Counted from the stretch's first letter, positions 52,885 to 61,718 are shown. The stretch: DNA of 64,000 nt from Qipengyuania gaetbuli (GCF_020171365.1 NZ_JAIUZO010000002.1:1736001-1800000); one strand, 5' to 3'. Notes: generated by a model from the sequence alone, not told the origin. Numbers and translations are program-made.

Positions 52885-53909
52885 ACGATCATCGTATCCG
52901 AGATGTTCTGCCGTTGGCGTCAGGCGGCTCCACGCGGCTGAGCGATAGTATCGGGCGGCGCTTCGAATATCTGCGCCTTTCGCTGACCGAGGTCTGCAAC
53001 TTTCGCTGCACCTATTGCCTCCCGGAGGGATACAAGAAGCCGTGCAATTTGCCGAACGAACTGTCCGTTGAGGAAGTTCGCAGAGCTGTCACGGCCTTTG
53101 CACAGCTTGGCCTATGGAAAGTCCGCCTGACGGGCGGGGAACCAACCTTGCGGCGCGATTTCGAAGACGTCGTCCGTACGGTTTCGCAAGTGCCAGGGAT
53201 CCACAAAGTAGCGATGACCACAAACGGATACCGTCTCGCCCAGCGTGCAAAAGCATGGCGCGATTGCGGTGTGAGCGCGATCAATATCAGCGTGGATTCG
53301 CTCGATCCCGCCCGCTTCTCGGCCATCACCGGCCATGACCGGCTTGCCGAGGTGATGCGCGGGATTGATGCTGCCGAGGCTGCGGGGTTTGAGAGCATCA
53401 AGCTCAATGCGGTGCTTATGCGCGGAGTGAACGATGATGAGCTGGAGACGATGGTGGAATTCGTGGCCGCCCGCGATCTGTCGCTGCGTTTCATCGAGGT
53501 GATGCGAACGAACGACAACGCTTCCTTCTTTGACGAGCGCCATGTCGCGGGGCAGAGCGTCATCGACCGGCTGGAAGCTGTCGGGTGGCAGCGGCTGCCT
53601 CGCGAGGTCGGTGCAGGCCCGGCCGTAGAGTTCGGCCATCCGGAGGCGAAGGGCCGCATCGGTATCATAGCCCCCTATTCGAAGGACTTCTGCGCAAGCT
53701 GCAATCGCCTGCGATTGTCATCCGACGGTAAATTGCATCTCTGCCTGTTCGGGGATGGCGGTTTCGATCTACGACCGCTGCTGGCAGAGGATTCTGAAAC
53801 GGACCTGGCGGAGCGCATTCGGACGCTGGTTGGAGCCAAGGCGCCTGCGCATCGCCTGCACGAGGGGAATAGCGGCGCGACACCGCACCTGGCATCGATT
53901 GGAGGATAA
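52881..53909 (+). CDS. moaA: GTP 3',8-cyclase (molybdopterin biosynthesis)
   Basis: 342 residues. The radical-SAM cluster motif is Cys39-x3-Cys43-x2-Cys46 (CNFRCTYC); the C-terminal cluster is in FCASCNRLRLSSDGKLHLC. MoaA forms 3',8-cyclo-GTP, the first Moco intermediate. The start is GTG overlapping the parvulin stop (GTGA). Moco genes inside the nar operon supply the cofactor for NarG. No moaC is seen in the window, so that step must be encoded elsewhere. Confidence 0.95.
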   Translation: MNDHRIRDVLPLASGGSTRLSDSIGRRFEYLRLSLTEVCNFRCTYCLPEGYKKPCNLPNELSVEEVRRAVTAFAQLGLWKVRLTGGEPTLRRDFEDVVRTVSQVPGIHKVAMTTNGYRLAQRAKAWRDCGVSAINISVDSLDPARFSAITGHDRLAEVMRGIDAAEAAGFESIKLNAVLMRGVNDDELETMVEFVAARDLSLRFIEVMRTNDNASFFDERHVAGQSVIDRLEAVGWQRLPREVGAGPAVEFGHPEAKGRIGIIAPYSKDFCASCNRLRLSSDGKLHLCLFGDGGFDLRPLLAEDSETDLAERIRTLVGAKAPAHRLHEGNSGATPHLASIGG

Positions 53910-53912
53910 CGC

Positions 53913-54173
53913 ATGGCCGAACTGACGATCAGCGTCGAACTCTGCGGCCGACTGGCCGATCCATGCGGTCCGACTGTCGACATCCCGCTACCAGCAACGG
54001 GGCTCCACGTGCCTGACCTCCTGGCGAGTCTGGGCAGCACCTTTCCGCTCCTTCAGGATAGTCTGGCCAAAGGACGGATCCGGGCCTGCATCAACGAAAC
54101 CATCGTCCCCGACGAAACGGTCGTGAGGCCCGGCGATGTCGTGGCGATCTTTCCTCCGGTGTCCGGTGGATGA
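53913..54173 (+). CDS. moaD: MoaD/ThiS-family sulfur carrier, small subunit of molybdopterin synthase
   Basis: 86 residues with the beta-grasp pattern and C-terminal Gly-Gly (VVAIFPPVSGG), which is thiocarboxylated to donate sulfur. It lies 3 bp after moaA and overlaps moaE by 4 bp, which fixes it as MoaD rather than ThiS. Confidence 0.9.
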   Translation: MAELTISVELCGRLADPCGPTVDIPLPATGLHVPDLLASLGSTFPLLQDSLAKGRIRACINETIVPDETVVRPGDVVAIFPPVSGG

Positions 54174-54670
54174 GTATGATGGTCGAATTGCATGAGCGGG
54201 AGTTCGATCCTGCCGCGCTGCTCGCTCAATTCTCAAGCGAACTCGACGACGAAGGCGCGGTCGTGAGCTTCACTGGCCGCGCGCGTTCGCGGGCAAAGGA
54301 TGGCGGCGAAGTCGATGCTCTCATTCTGGAGAAGTATCGCGGTGTGACATTGGCTTCGATGCGGGCCATTGCCGAAGAGGCTCATACGCATTTTCCAATC
54401 TCGAAAAGCCATGTTGTCCATCGAGTAGGGAGGATATTTCCACGCGAGCCGATCGTCTTTGTCGCCACGGCGTCTGCGCATCGGCGCGCCGCCTTCGAAG
54501 CTGCCGATTACATGATGGACCGGCTGAAGACCGAGGCCGTGTTCTGGAAACGCGAAGAGTATGAGAGTGGATCAAGCTGGATCGAACCGACCGATCAGGA
54601 CCATTTGGACAATGCACGCTGGGATAGGCGCGCAAGTGAGGATTTATGCCGGGAATCGATGAAAGTCTGA
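54170..54670 (+). CDS. moaE: Molybdopterin synthase catalytic subunit
   Basis: 166 residues. MoaE landmarks: GAVVSFTGRARS, HRVGRIFPREPIVFVATASAHRRAAFEAA and TEAVFWKREEY (catalytic Lys of the WKxE type). With MoaD it inserts the dithiolene sulfurs into precursor Z. ATG overlaps the moaD stop; its own 3' end overlaps moaB by 25 bp. Confidence 0.94.
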   Translation: MSMMVELHEREFDPAALLAQFSSELDDEGAVVSFTGRARSRAKDGGEVDALILEKYRGVTLASMRAIAEEAHTHFPISKSHVVHRVGRIFPREPIVFVATASAHRRAAFEAADYMMDRLKTEAVFWKREEYESGSSWIEPTDQDHLDNARWDRRASEDLCRESMKV

Positions 54671-55182
54671 CCTTCTATCCTTTAGGTATCGCGGTTCTCA
54701 CGATCTCCGACACTCGCACACTTGAGACCGACACGTCAGGTGGCTTGCTCGCCGAACGCCTGCAATCGGCGGGGCATGAGCTCATTGCGCGCGATATCGT
54801 GAAGGATGAGATCGAAGATATTCGCGCTTGCCTGCTCGAGTGGCTCGCCAATCCCGAAATCGAGATCATCTTGACCACCGGCGGGACTGGGTTTTCGCCG
54901 CGCGATCATACGCCGGAAGCTGTCAAGCCACTCCTCAAACGCAAAATGGATGGCTTCTCGGTGGCCTTTCACCAGAAGAGCATGCAAAGCGTTGGCGTTG
55001 CAACCATGCAGTCGCGCGCGTTTGCAGGACAGGCGGGGGATGCTTTCATCTTTTGCGTGCCCGGTTCAACCGGAGCCTGCCGGGATGCCTGGGACGGCTT
55101 GCTTGAATTGGAATTCGATAGCCGTCACAAGCCATGCTCGATCGCGGGCGCGTTGCCGCGACTGCGGGATGTCTGCGCTTGA
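54646..55182 (+). CDS. moaB: Molybdenum cofactor biosynthesis protein B
   Basis: 178 residues of the MoaB/Mog family: AVLTISDTRTLETDTSGG, TTGGTGFSPRDHTPEAVKPL and FCVPGSTGACRDAWDGLL. This fold adenylates molybdopterin before Mo insertion in organisms without MogA. It is embedded between moaE and moeA with overlaps at both ends. Confidence 0.93.
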   Translation: MPGIDESLTFYPLGIAVLTISDTRTLETDTSGGLLAERLQSAGHELIARDIVKDEIEDIRACLLEWLANPEIEIILTTGGTGFSPRDHTPEAVKPLLKRKMDGFSVAFHQKSMQSVGVATMQSRAFAGQAGDAFIFCVPGSTGACRDAWDGLLELEFDSRHKPCSIAGALPRLRDVCA

Positions 55183-56363
55183 TTACGGTTGATGAGGCGC
55201 TTGCTCGGCTTGAAGCTGAAGTCAGACCTCTGGCGATAGAGGAGGTCGCACTTGCCTGCGCAACCGGGCGCGTACTCGCCGAGCCGGTAACAGCTCGCAG
55301 TGCCGCGCCGCGCATGGCAGTTGCGGCAATGGATGGATATGCGGTTCTGGACGCCTCCACATCTCCAGACGAGCCGATCAGGGTGGTGGGCGAAAGCCGC
55401 GCGGGATTGAGCTTCTCGGGAGAGGTTGGGCCGGGTGAGGCCGCGCGCATTTTCACTGGCGCTCCAATGCCAAAAGGCACTGACCGCTGCATCATGCAAG
55501 AATATGCTGAGCGCGAGGGCGGGATCGTGCGCTTTGCTGAGGGCTATGGCCCCGGTTGGCACGTTCGCAGCGCTGGCAGTGACTTTGCGGCGGGTGACGT
55601 CCTGCTGGAGGCGGGAACACGTTTGTCACCTCGTGCAATGATCGCAGCGGCCGCTGCAGACCAGGCGACGGTGCAGGTTCATGCACAGCCAAAGGTCGCT
55701 ATCATAGGCACCGGAGACGAACTGGCGCTTCCCGGGCTGGCCCATCTTCGTGCCGACGCCATTCCTGAAAGCGTGACGCTTGGCATTGCGGCCATGGCTG
55801 AGCAGGCTGGGGCAAGGATTGTCGATCGGGTGGTCGGTGAGGACGCCTTGCCCGCTCTTGAGCGACTTGCCGGTAAGGTGCTGGACCTTGCCGATGTCGT
55901 GATTGTGACCGGCGGCGCTTCGGTTGGTGAGCGCGATTTTGCCAAGCCCATGTTTGCGCCGCACGGGCTCGAATTGCTGTTCGCCAAAGTCGCGATGAAA
56001 CCGGGGAAGCCTGTGTGGCTGGGAAGGGCAAAGGGCAAGTGGGTGCTCGGGCTTCCCGGTAATCCGACATCCGCCATGGTCACGGCGCGGTTGTTCCTGG
56101 TGCCGCTGCTTGCGAAGCTGCAAGGCCAGGCAATCGGCAAGGTCTTGCACTGGCGGGAGTTGCCGCTTGAAGGGACGATACCCGAAACGGGCAGCCGTGA
56201 GACCTTCGTTCGCGCCTCTTGGGGTGAGCGCGGATTGCACCCACTCAGCAATCAGGAAAGCGGCGCCCAGGCCGCGCTCGCTCAAGCGGATTGGCTTATA
56301 CGCTGCACGCCCGGAGGTTCAGCCCGCGCATCGGGTGATATGGTAGTGGCGACCGAGTTCTAG
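55134..56363 (+). CDS. moeA: Molybdopterin molybdenumtransferase
   Basis: 409 residues from ATG 55134 (49-bp overlap with moaB); an alternative TTG at 55179, overlapping the moaB stop as TTGA, would place LITVDEAL at the N terminus as in most MoeA proteins. Motifs: AMDGYAV, GEVGPGEAARIFTGAPMP, VIVTGGASVGERDF, KPGKPVWLGR and GLPGNPTSAMV. MoeA inserts molybdate into adenylated molybdopterin. Confidence 0.93.
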   Translation: MLDRGRVAATAGCLRLITVDEALARLEAEVRPLAIEEVALACATGRVLAEPVTARSAAPRMAVAAMDGYAVLDASTSPDEPIRVVGESRAGLSFSGEVGPGEAARIFTGAPMPKGTDRCIMQEYAEREGGIVRFAEGYGPGWHVRSAGSDFAAGDVLLEAGTRLSPRAMIAAAAADQATVQVHAQPKVAIIGTGDELALPGLAHLRADAIPESVTLGIAAMAEQAGARIVDRVVGEDALPALERLAGKVLDLADVVIVTGGASVGERDFAKPMFAPHGLELLFAKVAMKPGKPVWLGRAKGKWVLGLPGNPTSAMVTARLFLVPLLAKLQGQAIGKVLHWRELPLEGTIPETGSRETFVRASWGERGLHPLSNQESGAQAALAQADWLIRCTPGGSARASGDMVVATEF

Positions 56364-56393
56364 CCTTAGTTTGATGCCACTGGGAGCATAGCA

Positions 56394-57599
56394 ATGGTGA
56401 CATTAAGGACTATGGAGCGGCATCGCGCATGGCAGGGTCCAGCTGTGCTGAGCTTTGGCTTCCGCCCATTCTTTCTGCTGGGAGCGATATGGGCCGCGGC
56501 GGCGATGATCCTCTGGATTGCTATGCTCTCCGGGCGACTTGCGCTGCCCACGGTGTTCGATCCGGTGAGCTGGCACGCCCATGAATTCCTGTTTGGCTAT
56601 TTGGGCGCGATTATTGCCGGGTTCCTGTTGACGGCGGTTCCCAATTGGACCGGGCGATTACCAGTCACCGGATGGGCGCTGGGCGGACTTGTGGTGCTGT
56701 GGATTGGGGGCCGCTTGGCAGTTTCCGTTTCGCATTATCTCGATCCGATCGCGGTCGCCTCTGCCGATCTTGCCATGCTCCTCGTATTAGCTGGGCTCCT
56801 AGGCCGGGAGATTGTCGTCGGGAAAAACTGGCGCAACCTGCCGGTGGTGGCATTGCTCGTCGTGTTCTGTCTTGCGAATGGACTGTTCCACTGGGAATTT
56901 GCGAAAGGGACCTTTGCTGCGCAGGGCTACGGGCTGCGTCTTGGACTAGGCGCCGCGGTGTTGATGATCTCTCTTATCGGGGGCCGCATCGTTCCCTCTT
57001 TCACGCGCAACTGGCTGGTGAAACAAGGGGAGGAACGATTGCCCGTCCCGCCGATGCAGGTCTTCGACAAGATCGCACTGGCTGGCTTGCTGGCTGCCGT
57101 CTTGTGTTGGCTGGTCAAACCGGATGCACTAGTCACAGCCGTGTTTCTCGCGATTGCCGGTGTGCTCCACCTTGTTAGGCTTATGCGCTGGGCCGGGGAT
57201 CGGACAGGAGCGGAGCCGCTCGTCTTTGTCTTGCACGCCGGCTACTTCTTCATACCGCTCGGCGCATTGGCTGGCGCAGCCGAAACTTTTGGCTATGGTT
57301 TCGTAGGAGCGGGGACGGCGCAACACCTCTGGATGGCAGGCGGGATCGGCCTCATGACCCTAGCCGTCATGACCCGCGCAACGCTTGGTCATACCGGGCG
57401 GGAGCTGACTGCAGGGGGAAGGACAAGTGCTATTTACGTCGCGGTTGTTTTGGCAGTAGCGGCCAGGCTCGCCGCGGGGGTCTGGCCCGGTCATGCGCTG
57501 CTGCTTCACGGCGTTTCGGGAGCGGCATGGATTGCGGCCTTTGGCGGGTTTGCGGTGGTTTACGGCCCCCTGCTGTTGCGACCGCGCAAAACGGGTTGA
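56394..57599 (+). CDS. nnrS: NnrS family heme/copper membrane protein
   Basis: 401 residues with about 12 hydrophobic segments. Characteristic NnrS features: SFGFRPFFLLGA near the N terminus, WHAHEFLFGYLGAIIAGFLLTAVPNWTGRLP region (about 62-92) and His-containing helices later (VLHAGYFFIPLG, RATLGHTGREL). NnrS proteins are tied to nitric-oxide tolerance and denitrification in other bacteria, possibly by protecting iron-sulfur clusters or metabolites during nitrosative stress. GGGAG precedes the ATG, 30 bp after moeA, making it the last gene of the nar operon. Confidence 0.9.
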   Translation: MVTLRTMERHRAWQGPAVLSFGFRPFFLLGAIWAAAAMILWIAMLSGRLALPTVFDPVSWHAHEFLFGYLGAIIAGFLLTAVPNWTGRLPVTGWALGGLVVLWIGGRLAVSVSHYLDPIAVASADLAMLLVLAGLLGREIVVGKNWRNLPVVALLVVFCLANGLFHWEFAKGTFAAQGYGLRLGLGAAVLMISLIGGRIVPSFTRNWLVKQGEERLPVPPMQVFDKIALAGLLAAVLCWLVKPDALVTAVFLAIAGVLHLVRLMRWAGDRTGAEPLVFVLHAGYFFIPLGALAGAAETFGYGFVGAGTAQHLWMAGGIGLMTLAVMTRATLGHTGRELTAGGRTSAIYVAVVLAVAARLAAGVWPGHALLLHGVSGAAWIAAFGGFAVVYGPLLLRPRKTG

Positions 57600-57642
57600 G
57601 CGATCGCAGGGCCGACAGGAAGCACGCGCTCCTTCCCGGATA

Positions 57643-58224
57643 TCATGACTGCCGGAGCCTGCTCTCAACTCGTGCGAGCATTTCAAGGTCGTTGATATTG
57701 GTGAAGGGATCGATGCCTTGGTCCGTTGGCCAATCGAAGTGTTTCACTCCGATGCTTTCCGCGAATCGCCAGATCGAACGCCCTCCCGCCGCAATGAAGG
57801 CATCCAGTGCGGCGCGCTCGATCCGCCACAAAGCAGCCATCGGATGATCGCGCCCTTTGCTCACTGACATGGCGCAGGATTGCGAGCCAATTCCCCGCGC
57901 AAGTCGTTCCACGAGATCGGATGGCAGGAACGGCAAATCGCATCCGATCAGGACGACTTGGTCACGATTATGCTCTTCAGCGAAACCGAAGGCACTCTTC
58001 AAGGCGCTGATCGGTCCAAGGCCCGCCGCTGCATCTACCAGTATCGGAATCGAGGTGAGATCAAGCTGATCGGAATCGCGAACAGCAACAGCGATCAGAT
58101 CAGAATGTTTGCTTGCCCAATGCAAGGCATGGTCAAGAAGAGATTTCCCGGCGAGCTTTTGAGCCGGTTTGCTGCCGCCCATGCGGCGACCTTCGCCACC
58201 GGCGGCGATCACTATCGCGGGCAT
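57643..58224 (-). CDS. mobA: Molybdenum cofactor guanylyltransferase
   Basis: 193 residues. Nucleotidyltransferase start IVIAAGGEGRRMGGSKP, then LLDHALHWA, GPISALKSAF and the metal-binding GCDLPFLP. MobA converts Mo-molybdopterin to the bis-MGD form required by NarG. I use ATG 58224, which lies 8 bp after the pdxH stop; the frame to 58260 would overlap pdxH. It is convergent with nnrS. Confidence 0.92.
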   Translation of the reverse strand: MPAIVIAAGGEGRRMGGSKPAQKLAGKSLLDHALHWASKHSDLIAVAVRDSDQLDLTSIPILVDAAAGLGPISALKSAFGFAEEHNRDQVVLIGCDLPFLPSDLVERLARGIGSQSCAMSVSKGRDHPMAALWRIERAALDAFIAAGGRSIWRFAESIGVKHFDWPTDQGIDPFTNINDLEMLARVESRLRQS

Positions 58225-58232
58225 TGTGTCAG

Positions 58233-58826
58233 TCACGGGTAAAGCAGGTAGCGCTCCCAACGATCATTGTCTTGCTTTTCGAACAACACTCGCTTGTGCA
58301 ATCGGTATTCCCCTTCGGACCAGAATTCAAAGCGACGCGGTTCGATCCGGAACCCTGACCAGAACGGTGGACGCCCGGGGTCCTTCAGGGCGAAGGAAGA
58401 TGTGTATCGAGCGATACGAGCCAAAAGTTTCCCGCGGCTCTCAAGCGGGCTTGACTGCTTCGACGCCCATGCCCCGATCCTGCTGGCGAGCGGTCTTGAG
58501 GCGAAGTAGATGTCGGCTTCCTCATCGCTAACTGGCTGGACTGATCCCTCGATCCTGACCTGAAGGCTCAGTGGAGCCCAATAGAAACACAGGGCGGCAT
58601 GGGGATTGGCTGTCAGTTCACTCGCCTTGCGACTGCCGAGATTGGTGTAAATCACAAAGCCCGATGCGTCGTGCCCTTTGAGCAGGACCATGCGGTTCGA
58701 TGGCATGCCATCCTTGCTTGCCGTTGCGAGATTGGCCGCACTCGCATCGGCAATTTCAGGATGCCGGGACGCTTTTGCATACCACGATCCGAAGAGTGCA
58801 TGCGGATCGTCGGATAGTCCGTTCAT
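58233..58826 (-). CDS. pdxH: Pyridoxamine 5'-phosphate oxidase
   Basis: 197 residues. PdxH motifs: [20 protein letters not shown] (FMN region), [12 protein letters not shown] and the C-terminal [28 protein letters not shown] block with the Arg-x-His substrate residues. It oxidises pyridoxamine/pyridoxine phosphate to PLP using FMN and O2. Its stop is 8 bp before mobA, and its ATG overlaps the acyl-CoA dehydrogenase stop. Presence of an O2-using enzyme in an operon with an Fnr box is unusual. Confidence 0.92.
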   Translation of the reverse strand: MNGLSDDPHALFGSWYAKASRHPEIADASAANLATASKDGMPSNRMVLLKGHDASGFVIYTNLGSRKASELTANPHAALCFYWAPLSLQVRIEGSVQPVSDEEADIYFASRPLASRIGAWASKQSSPLESRGKLLARIARYTSSFALKDPGRPPFWSGFRIEPRRFEFWSEGEYRLHKRVLFEKQDNDRWERYLLYP

Positions 58827-60085
58827 GAGCCTCTGCGATCTCGCCAGTCGGTCATGCGGTCCCTGAATTTCCCGAATTCCATTCGAGCAATAGATCGCAA
58901 GTGGACTTCATCGGGACCATCGGCAATCCGCAATGCGCGCATACCGGCATAGACTTCGGCCAAGCCGAAATCGTCAGAGAGACCGCCCGCCCCATGAGCT
59001 TGCATTGCGTGATCGAGAACGCGCAATGCCGTCCTCGGCGCAGCGACCTTGATCAGGGCGATCTCAAGCTTGGCCGCCTTGTTACCGGCCTTGTCCATCA
59101 TGTCGGCGGCCTTGAGGCAGAGAAGTCTGGTCATCTCGATATCAAGCCGCGCTTCACCCAGGCGTTGTTCCCATACCGACTGTTCGGACAGGTGCTTGCC
59201 GAAGGCGACCCGCGATTGAAGCCTCTCGGCCATCTTCTCGATAGCGCGCTCGGCGGCACCGATTGCGCGCATGCAATGATGAATGCGGCCGGGACCGAGC
59301 CTGCCTTGCGCGATCTCGAAGCCGCGACCCTCACCAAGGATGATATTGCTGGCAGGAACCCGGACATCGCGCAGCACCACTTCGCCATGTCCATGGGGAG
59401 CTCCGTCGTATCCGAAGACGGGCAGCATGCGCACGATCTCGATGCCGGGCGTGTCGAGCGGCACGAGGATCTGTGATTGCTGCTGGTGCGCGTTCGCGTC
59501 TGGGTCGGTCTTGCCCATGACAATCGCTAGCTTGCAGCGCGTATCGCCCACTCCGGACGACCACCATTTGCGCCCATTGATAACGTATTCATCACCCTCG
59601 CGGCGGATCGATGTCTCGATGTTGGTCGCATCGGAGGACGCAACATCGGGTTCGGTCATCAGGAAGGCAGAACGAATTTCTCCATCAAGCAGCGGTCGCA
59701 ACCATTGCGCCTTTTGCTCCGGCGTTCCGTAGCGGTGAAGCACCTCCATATTGCCGGTATCAGGTGCCGAACAGTTGAACGTTTCCGAAGCAAAGCCGAC
59801 CCGCCCCATTTCTTCTGCACACAACGCGTAGTCCAGATTGGAGAGCCCTGCTCCGCGATACGCCTCCTCATCATGCTCGGAAGGCGGCAGGAAGAGGTTC
59901 CAGAGCCCCTCGGAATAGGCGCGCGCCTTCAGTTCATCGATGATAGGTGGCACTTGCCAACGCTCGTCTCCGCATTCGCCCAGCTGGGATCGGTATACCT
60001 CTTCTGCACGATAGACATGCGCGTCCATGAAACTTCGCACGCGATCTCGCCAAAGGGTCTGATTATCGGAAAGGCTGAAATCCAT
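58823..60085 (-). CDS. Acyl-CoA dehydrogenase family protein
   Basis: 420 residues. Middle-domain motif [19 protein letters not shown] and C-terminal [21 protein letters not shown] identify the family; length and sequence fit the long, so-called ACAD10/11-like bacterial branch. It is the first gene of a three-gene operon with pdxH and mobA (4-bp overlap with pdxH). An Fnr-type box lies 66-79 bp upstream of the ATG. Substrate unknown. It is distinct in sequence from the pair at 23440-25798. Confidence 0.87.
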   Translation of the reverse strand: MDFSLSDNQTLWRDRVRSFMDAHVYRAEEVYRSQLGECGDERWQVPPIIDELKARAYSEGLWNLFLPPSEHDEEAYRGAGLSNLDYALCAEEMGRVGFASETFNCSAPDTGNMEVLHRYGTPEQKAQWLRPLLDGEIRSAFLMTEPDVASSDATNIETSIRREGDEYVINGRKWWSSGVGDTRCKLAIVMGKTDPDANAHQQQSQILVPLDTPGIEIVRMLPVFGYDGAPHGHGEVVLRDVRVPASNIILGEGRGFEIAQGRLGPGRIHHCMRAIGAAERAIEKMAERLQSRVAFGKHLSEQSVWEQRLGEARLDIEMTRLLCLKAADMMDKAGNKAAKLEIALIKVAAPRTALRVLDHAMQAHGAGGLSDDFGLAEVYAGMRALRIADGPDEVHLRSIARMEFGKFRDRMTDWRDRRGS

Positions 60086-60150
60086 TGATCGGGTGCTCTG
60101 CGGAAGTGATTTTCGGAAGCACAGCGATACACTCAGATGGTCGATTTGAA

Positions 60151-60164
60151 TTGATCTTGGTCAA
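60151..60164. promoter_or_regulatory. Fnr/Dnr box between divergent operons
   Basis: TTGATCTTGGTCAA has one mismatch to the consensus, the same one as the narK box. It is centred 72 bp from the acyl-CoA dehydrogenase ATG and about 42 bp from the cupin ATG. Confidence 0.75.
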
Positions 60165-60199
60165 GGATCGATGGTCGAGTTTGCTTTCTAGTGATCGCT

Positions 60200-61048
60200 A
60201 TGGATCGTCGTGAGCATATCGAGTTTGTGCAGTCGCAATTGCTACCCTGGCAACGCATCGGTGCGGGGCTTGCGCGGCCGGATGCCGAATACAAGATGCT
60301 CAGCCGTGACCCTGAGGGTGGGACTTGCAGTGCATTGATGCGCTATCCTCCTGGCTGGTCGCGCATGGGGCCAGAGCATATCTTGGCAGACGAGGAATTC
60401 TTCGTTCTCGATGGATCACTGGAAATGGATGGCGAACTGTATGAACCGGACAGCTATGCCTTCCTGCCTGCCGGCTGGACCCGCACCAGCATGGCAAGCA
60501 AGAACGGCTGCGTCTTAATTGCATTCTACAATCGCGAACCCGTTCTCGTCGGAGACATGGGCGACTGCGACAAGCGGCGCGCCGTTCCCCACCTTAAGAC
60601 GCGGCAGATGTCATGGGACATGACGCTCAATGACCCCAATCTGCGCCATCTGGGAATCTCGCGAAAGGATCTGCGGACCGATCCGGAGACCGGCGAACGC
60701 ACTTTCCTTTCATTGATTCTCCCGCAGTCCGAACCGCCCGCTGGCAAGGGGCCGCAGGAAAGCCACCCGGTTGTGGAGGAATGTTACATGATTGCTGGCT
60801 CGCTAACAGGGCCGCCCGGCACGATGCATCCCGGCGCCTATTTCTGGAGACCGCCAACTATTCCCCACGGCCCTTACGGTTCCCGTTGGGGTGCGGTCTC
60901 GCTGATCCGTTTCGTGGGTGGCAAGCATGAAAATGTTTGGAGTGACGACCAAGCCGATTTCTCTTTCGACCAAGCCTACGATCCGATCCTTCCTGAGCGG
61001 TTGGAGTACCTGCGCGAATTCACCTGGGAAGGTCCGCTATCTTACTAG
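60200..61048 (+). CDS. Bicupin-domain protein
   Basis: 282 residues from ATG 60200; a GTG three codons upstream (60191) is also possible and neither has a clear Shine-Dalgarno. Two cupin halves: GPEHILADEEFFVLDGSLEM with YAFLPAG (about 55-95), and SHPVVEECYMIAGSLTGPPG with RPPTIPHGPYG (about 190-225). His/Glu residues in each half could bind a metal. It resembles ChrR/DUF4437-like cupins; reaction unknown. An Fnr-type box is centred 42 bp upstream of the ATG. It is the last gene before the conjugation-type segment. Confidence 0.72.
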   Translation: MDRREHIEFVQSQLLPWQRIGAGLARPDAEYKMLSRDPEGGTCSALMRYPPGWSRMGPEHILADEEFFVLDGSLEMDGELYEPDSYAFLPAGWTRTSMASKNGCVLIAFYNREPVLVGDMGDCDKRRAVPHLKTRQMSWDMTLNDPNLRHLGISRKDLRTDPETGERTFLSLILPQSEPPAGKGPQESHPVVEECYMIAGSLTGPPGTMHPGAYFWRPPTIPHGPYGSRWGAVSLIRFVGGKHENVWSDDQADFSFDQAYDPILPERLEYLREFTWEGPLSY

Positions 61049-61122
61049 AACATAGCCTCGACTCTCAGTTTCAAAAATGGTGAAGGTTATCGCCCGCGGG
61101 GACTGAATGATGCCAGATCACT

Positions 61123-61330
61123 TTATTGAACAGCACTGGCAAATGTGGTGCCGAGCACGTCTAGGAATGCGCGATGGTCATGGTGACGGGCCGCATCCAA
61201 TAAAACCGCTGGACCGGTTTTGAAGGGCAGACTTGCAACGACTGCGAGATCATCGCAGAACAAGTCGATTTCCTCGCCAAGGCGAAGGTAACTGGCGTTA
61301 CCAAGACCGGTTGTCGAATCCGCGATCAGA
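61123..61330 (-). pseudogene. Possible C-terminal gene remnant
   Basis: The minus frame reads protein-like sequence (…LRLGEEIDLFCDDLAVV, LDAARHHDHRAFLDVL) to TAA at 61123-61125, but a stop lies just upstream near 61330 and no ATG or GTG precedes it. It may be the tail of a gene cut by insertion of the neighbouring element. Family not recognised; this could be chance. Confidence 0.25.
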
Positions 61331-61338
61331 CGCTCTCA

Positions 61339-61373
61339 AAGGTCTCGCTGGCACGATCCAGCGGGGCCTTTTT
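61339..61373 (+). terminator. Candidate intrinsic terminator
   Basis: Stem AAGGTCTCGCTGG pairs with CCAGCGGGGCCTT (one G-U pair) around loop CACGAT, followed by T5 at 61369-61373. It could end transcription from the bicupin gene or an unseen small RNA. Confidence 0.55.
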
Positions 61374-61595
61374 CCATGCACGGGTATGGCCTTTGACCCT
61401 TTCGCTTCTGCGCCGCGGAGGCGCAGAAATCCTTTAGGTAAGGCTGCCAAGCGCGCTGAGCACAAAATGGTCCAACGACTGGTTACGGGCCTGGAAAATG
61501 GGAAATTTGATTGCACACCGTACCCGGAACTCCGGTGTTTGGGATACGAGCATTTCTGCGGGCTTCGCCGGCATTTCGGTGTCTGTCGCCACCTA

Positions 61596-61718
61596 ATGTC
61601 ATTTGATGTCAGTTTGGGAGTCGCAACTCGCTTACGAGTTGCCTGTCGGTAAGCGCCTAATTTTAAATCAGAAAATAGCGTTTTCCTACAGGGTTGCCGC
61701 TGCCGTAAACTGATGTCA
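61596..61718. other. Candidate oriT / relaxosome-binding region
   Basis: Perfect inverted repeat GCAACTCG-CTTA-CGAGTTGC at 61623-61642, with ATGTCA at 61596, 61606 (10-bp spacing) and again at 61713. It lies directly upstream of MobC-like and MobF relaxase genes, where transfer origins usually sit. The nic site is not identifiable by eye. Confidence 0.4.

Larger units (their letters stand above)
61049..61712. other. Intergenic region before the mobilisation genes
   Basis: 664 bp. It contains a possible gene remnant on minus (61123-about 61330), a hairpin followed by T5 (61339-61373), an 8-bp inverted repeat (61623-61642) and ATGTCA repeats. No intact gene is supported; the 139-codon plus-strand frame at 61233 has no recognisable family. 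Confidence 0.5.

Noticed and set aside
61306..61325. tRNA T-loop-like sequence GGTTGTCGAATCC
   Set aside because: The loop is five bases and no acceptor, D or anticodon arms can be folded around it.
61233..61652. 139-codon plus frame upstream of the mobilisation genes
   Set aside because: It runs through a terminator-like hairpin and the inverted repeat, and its composition is not protein-like.
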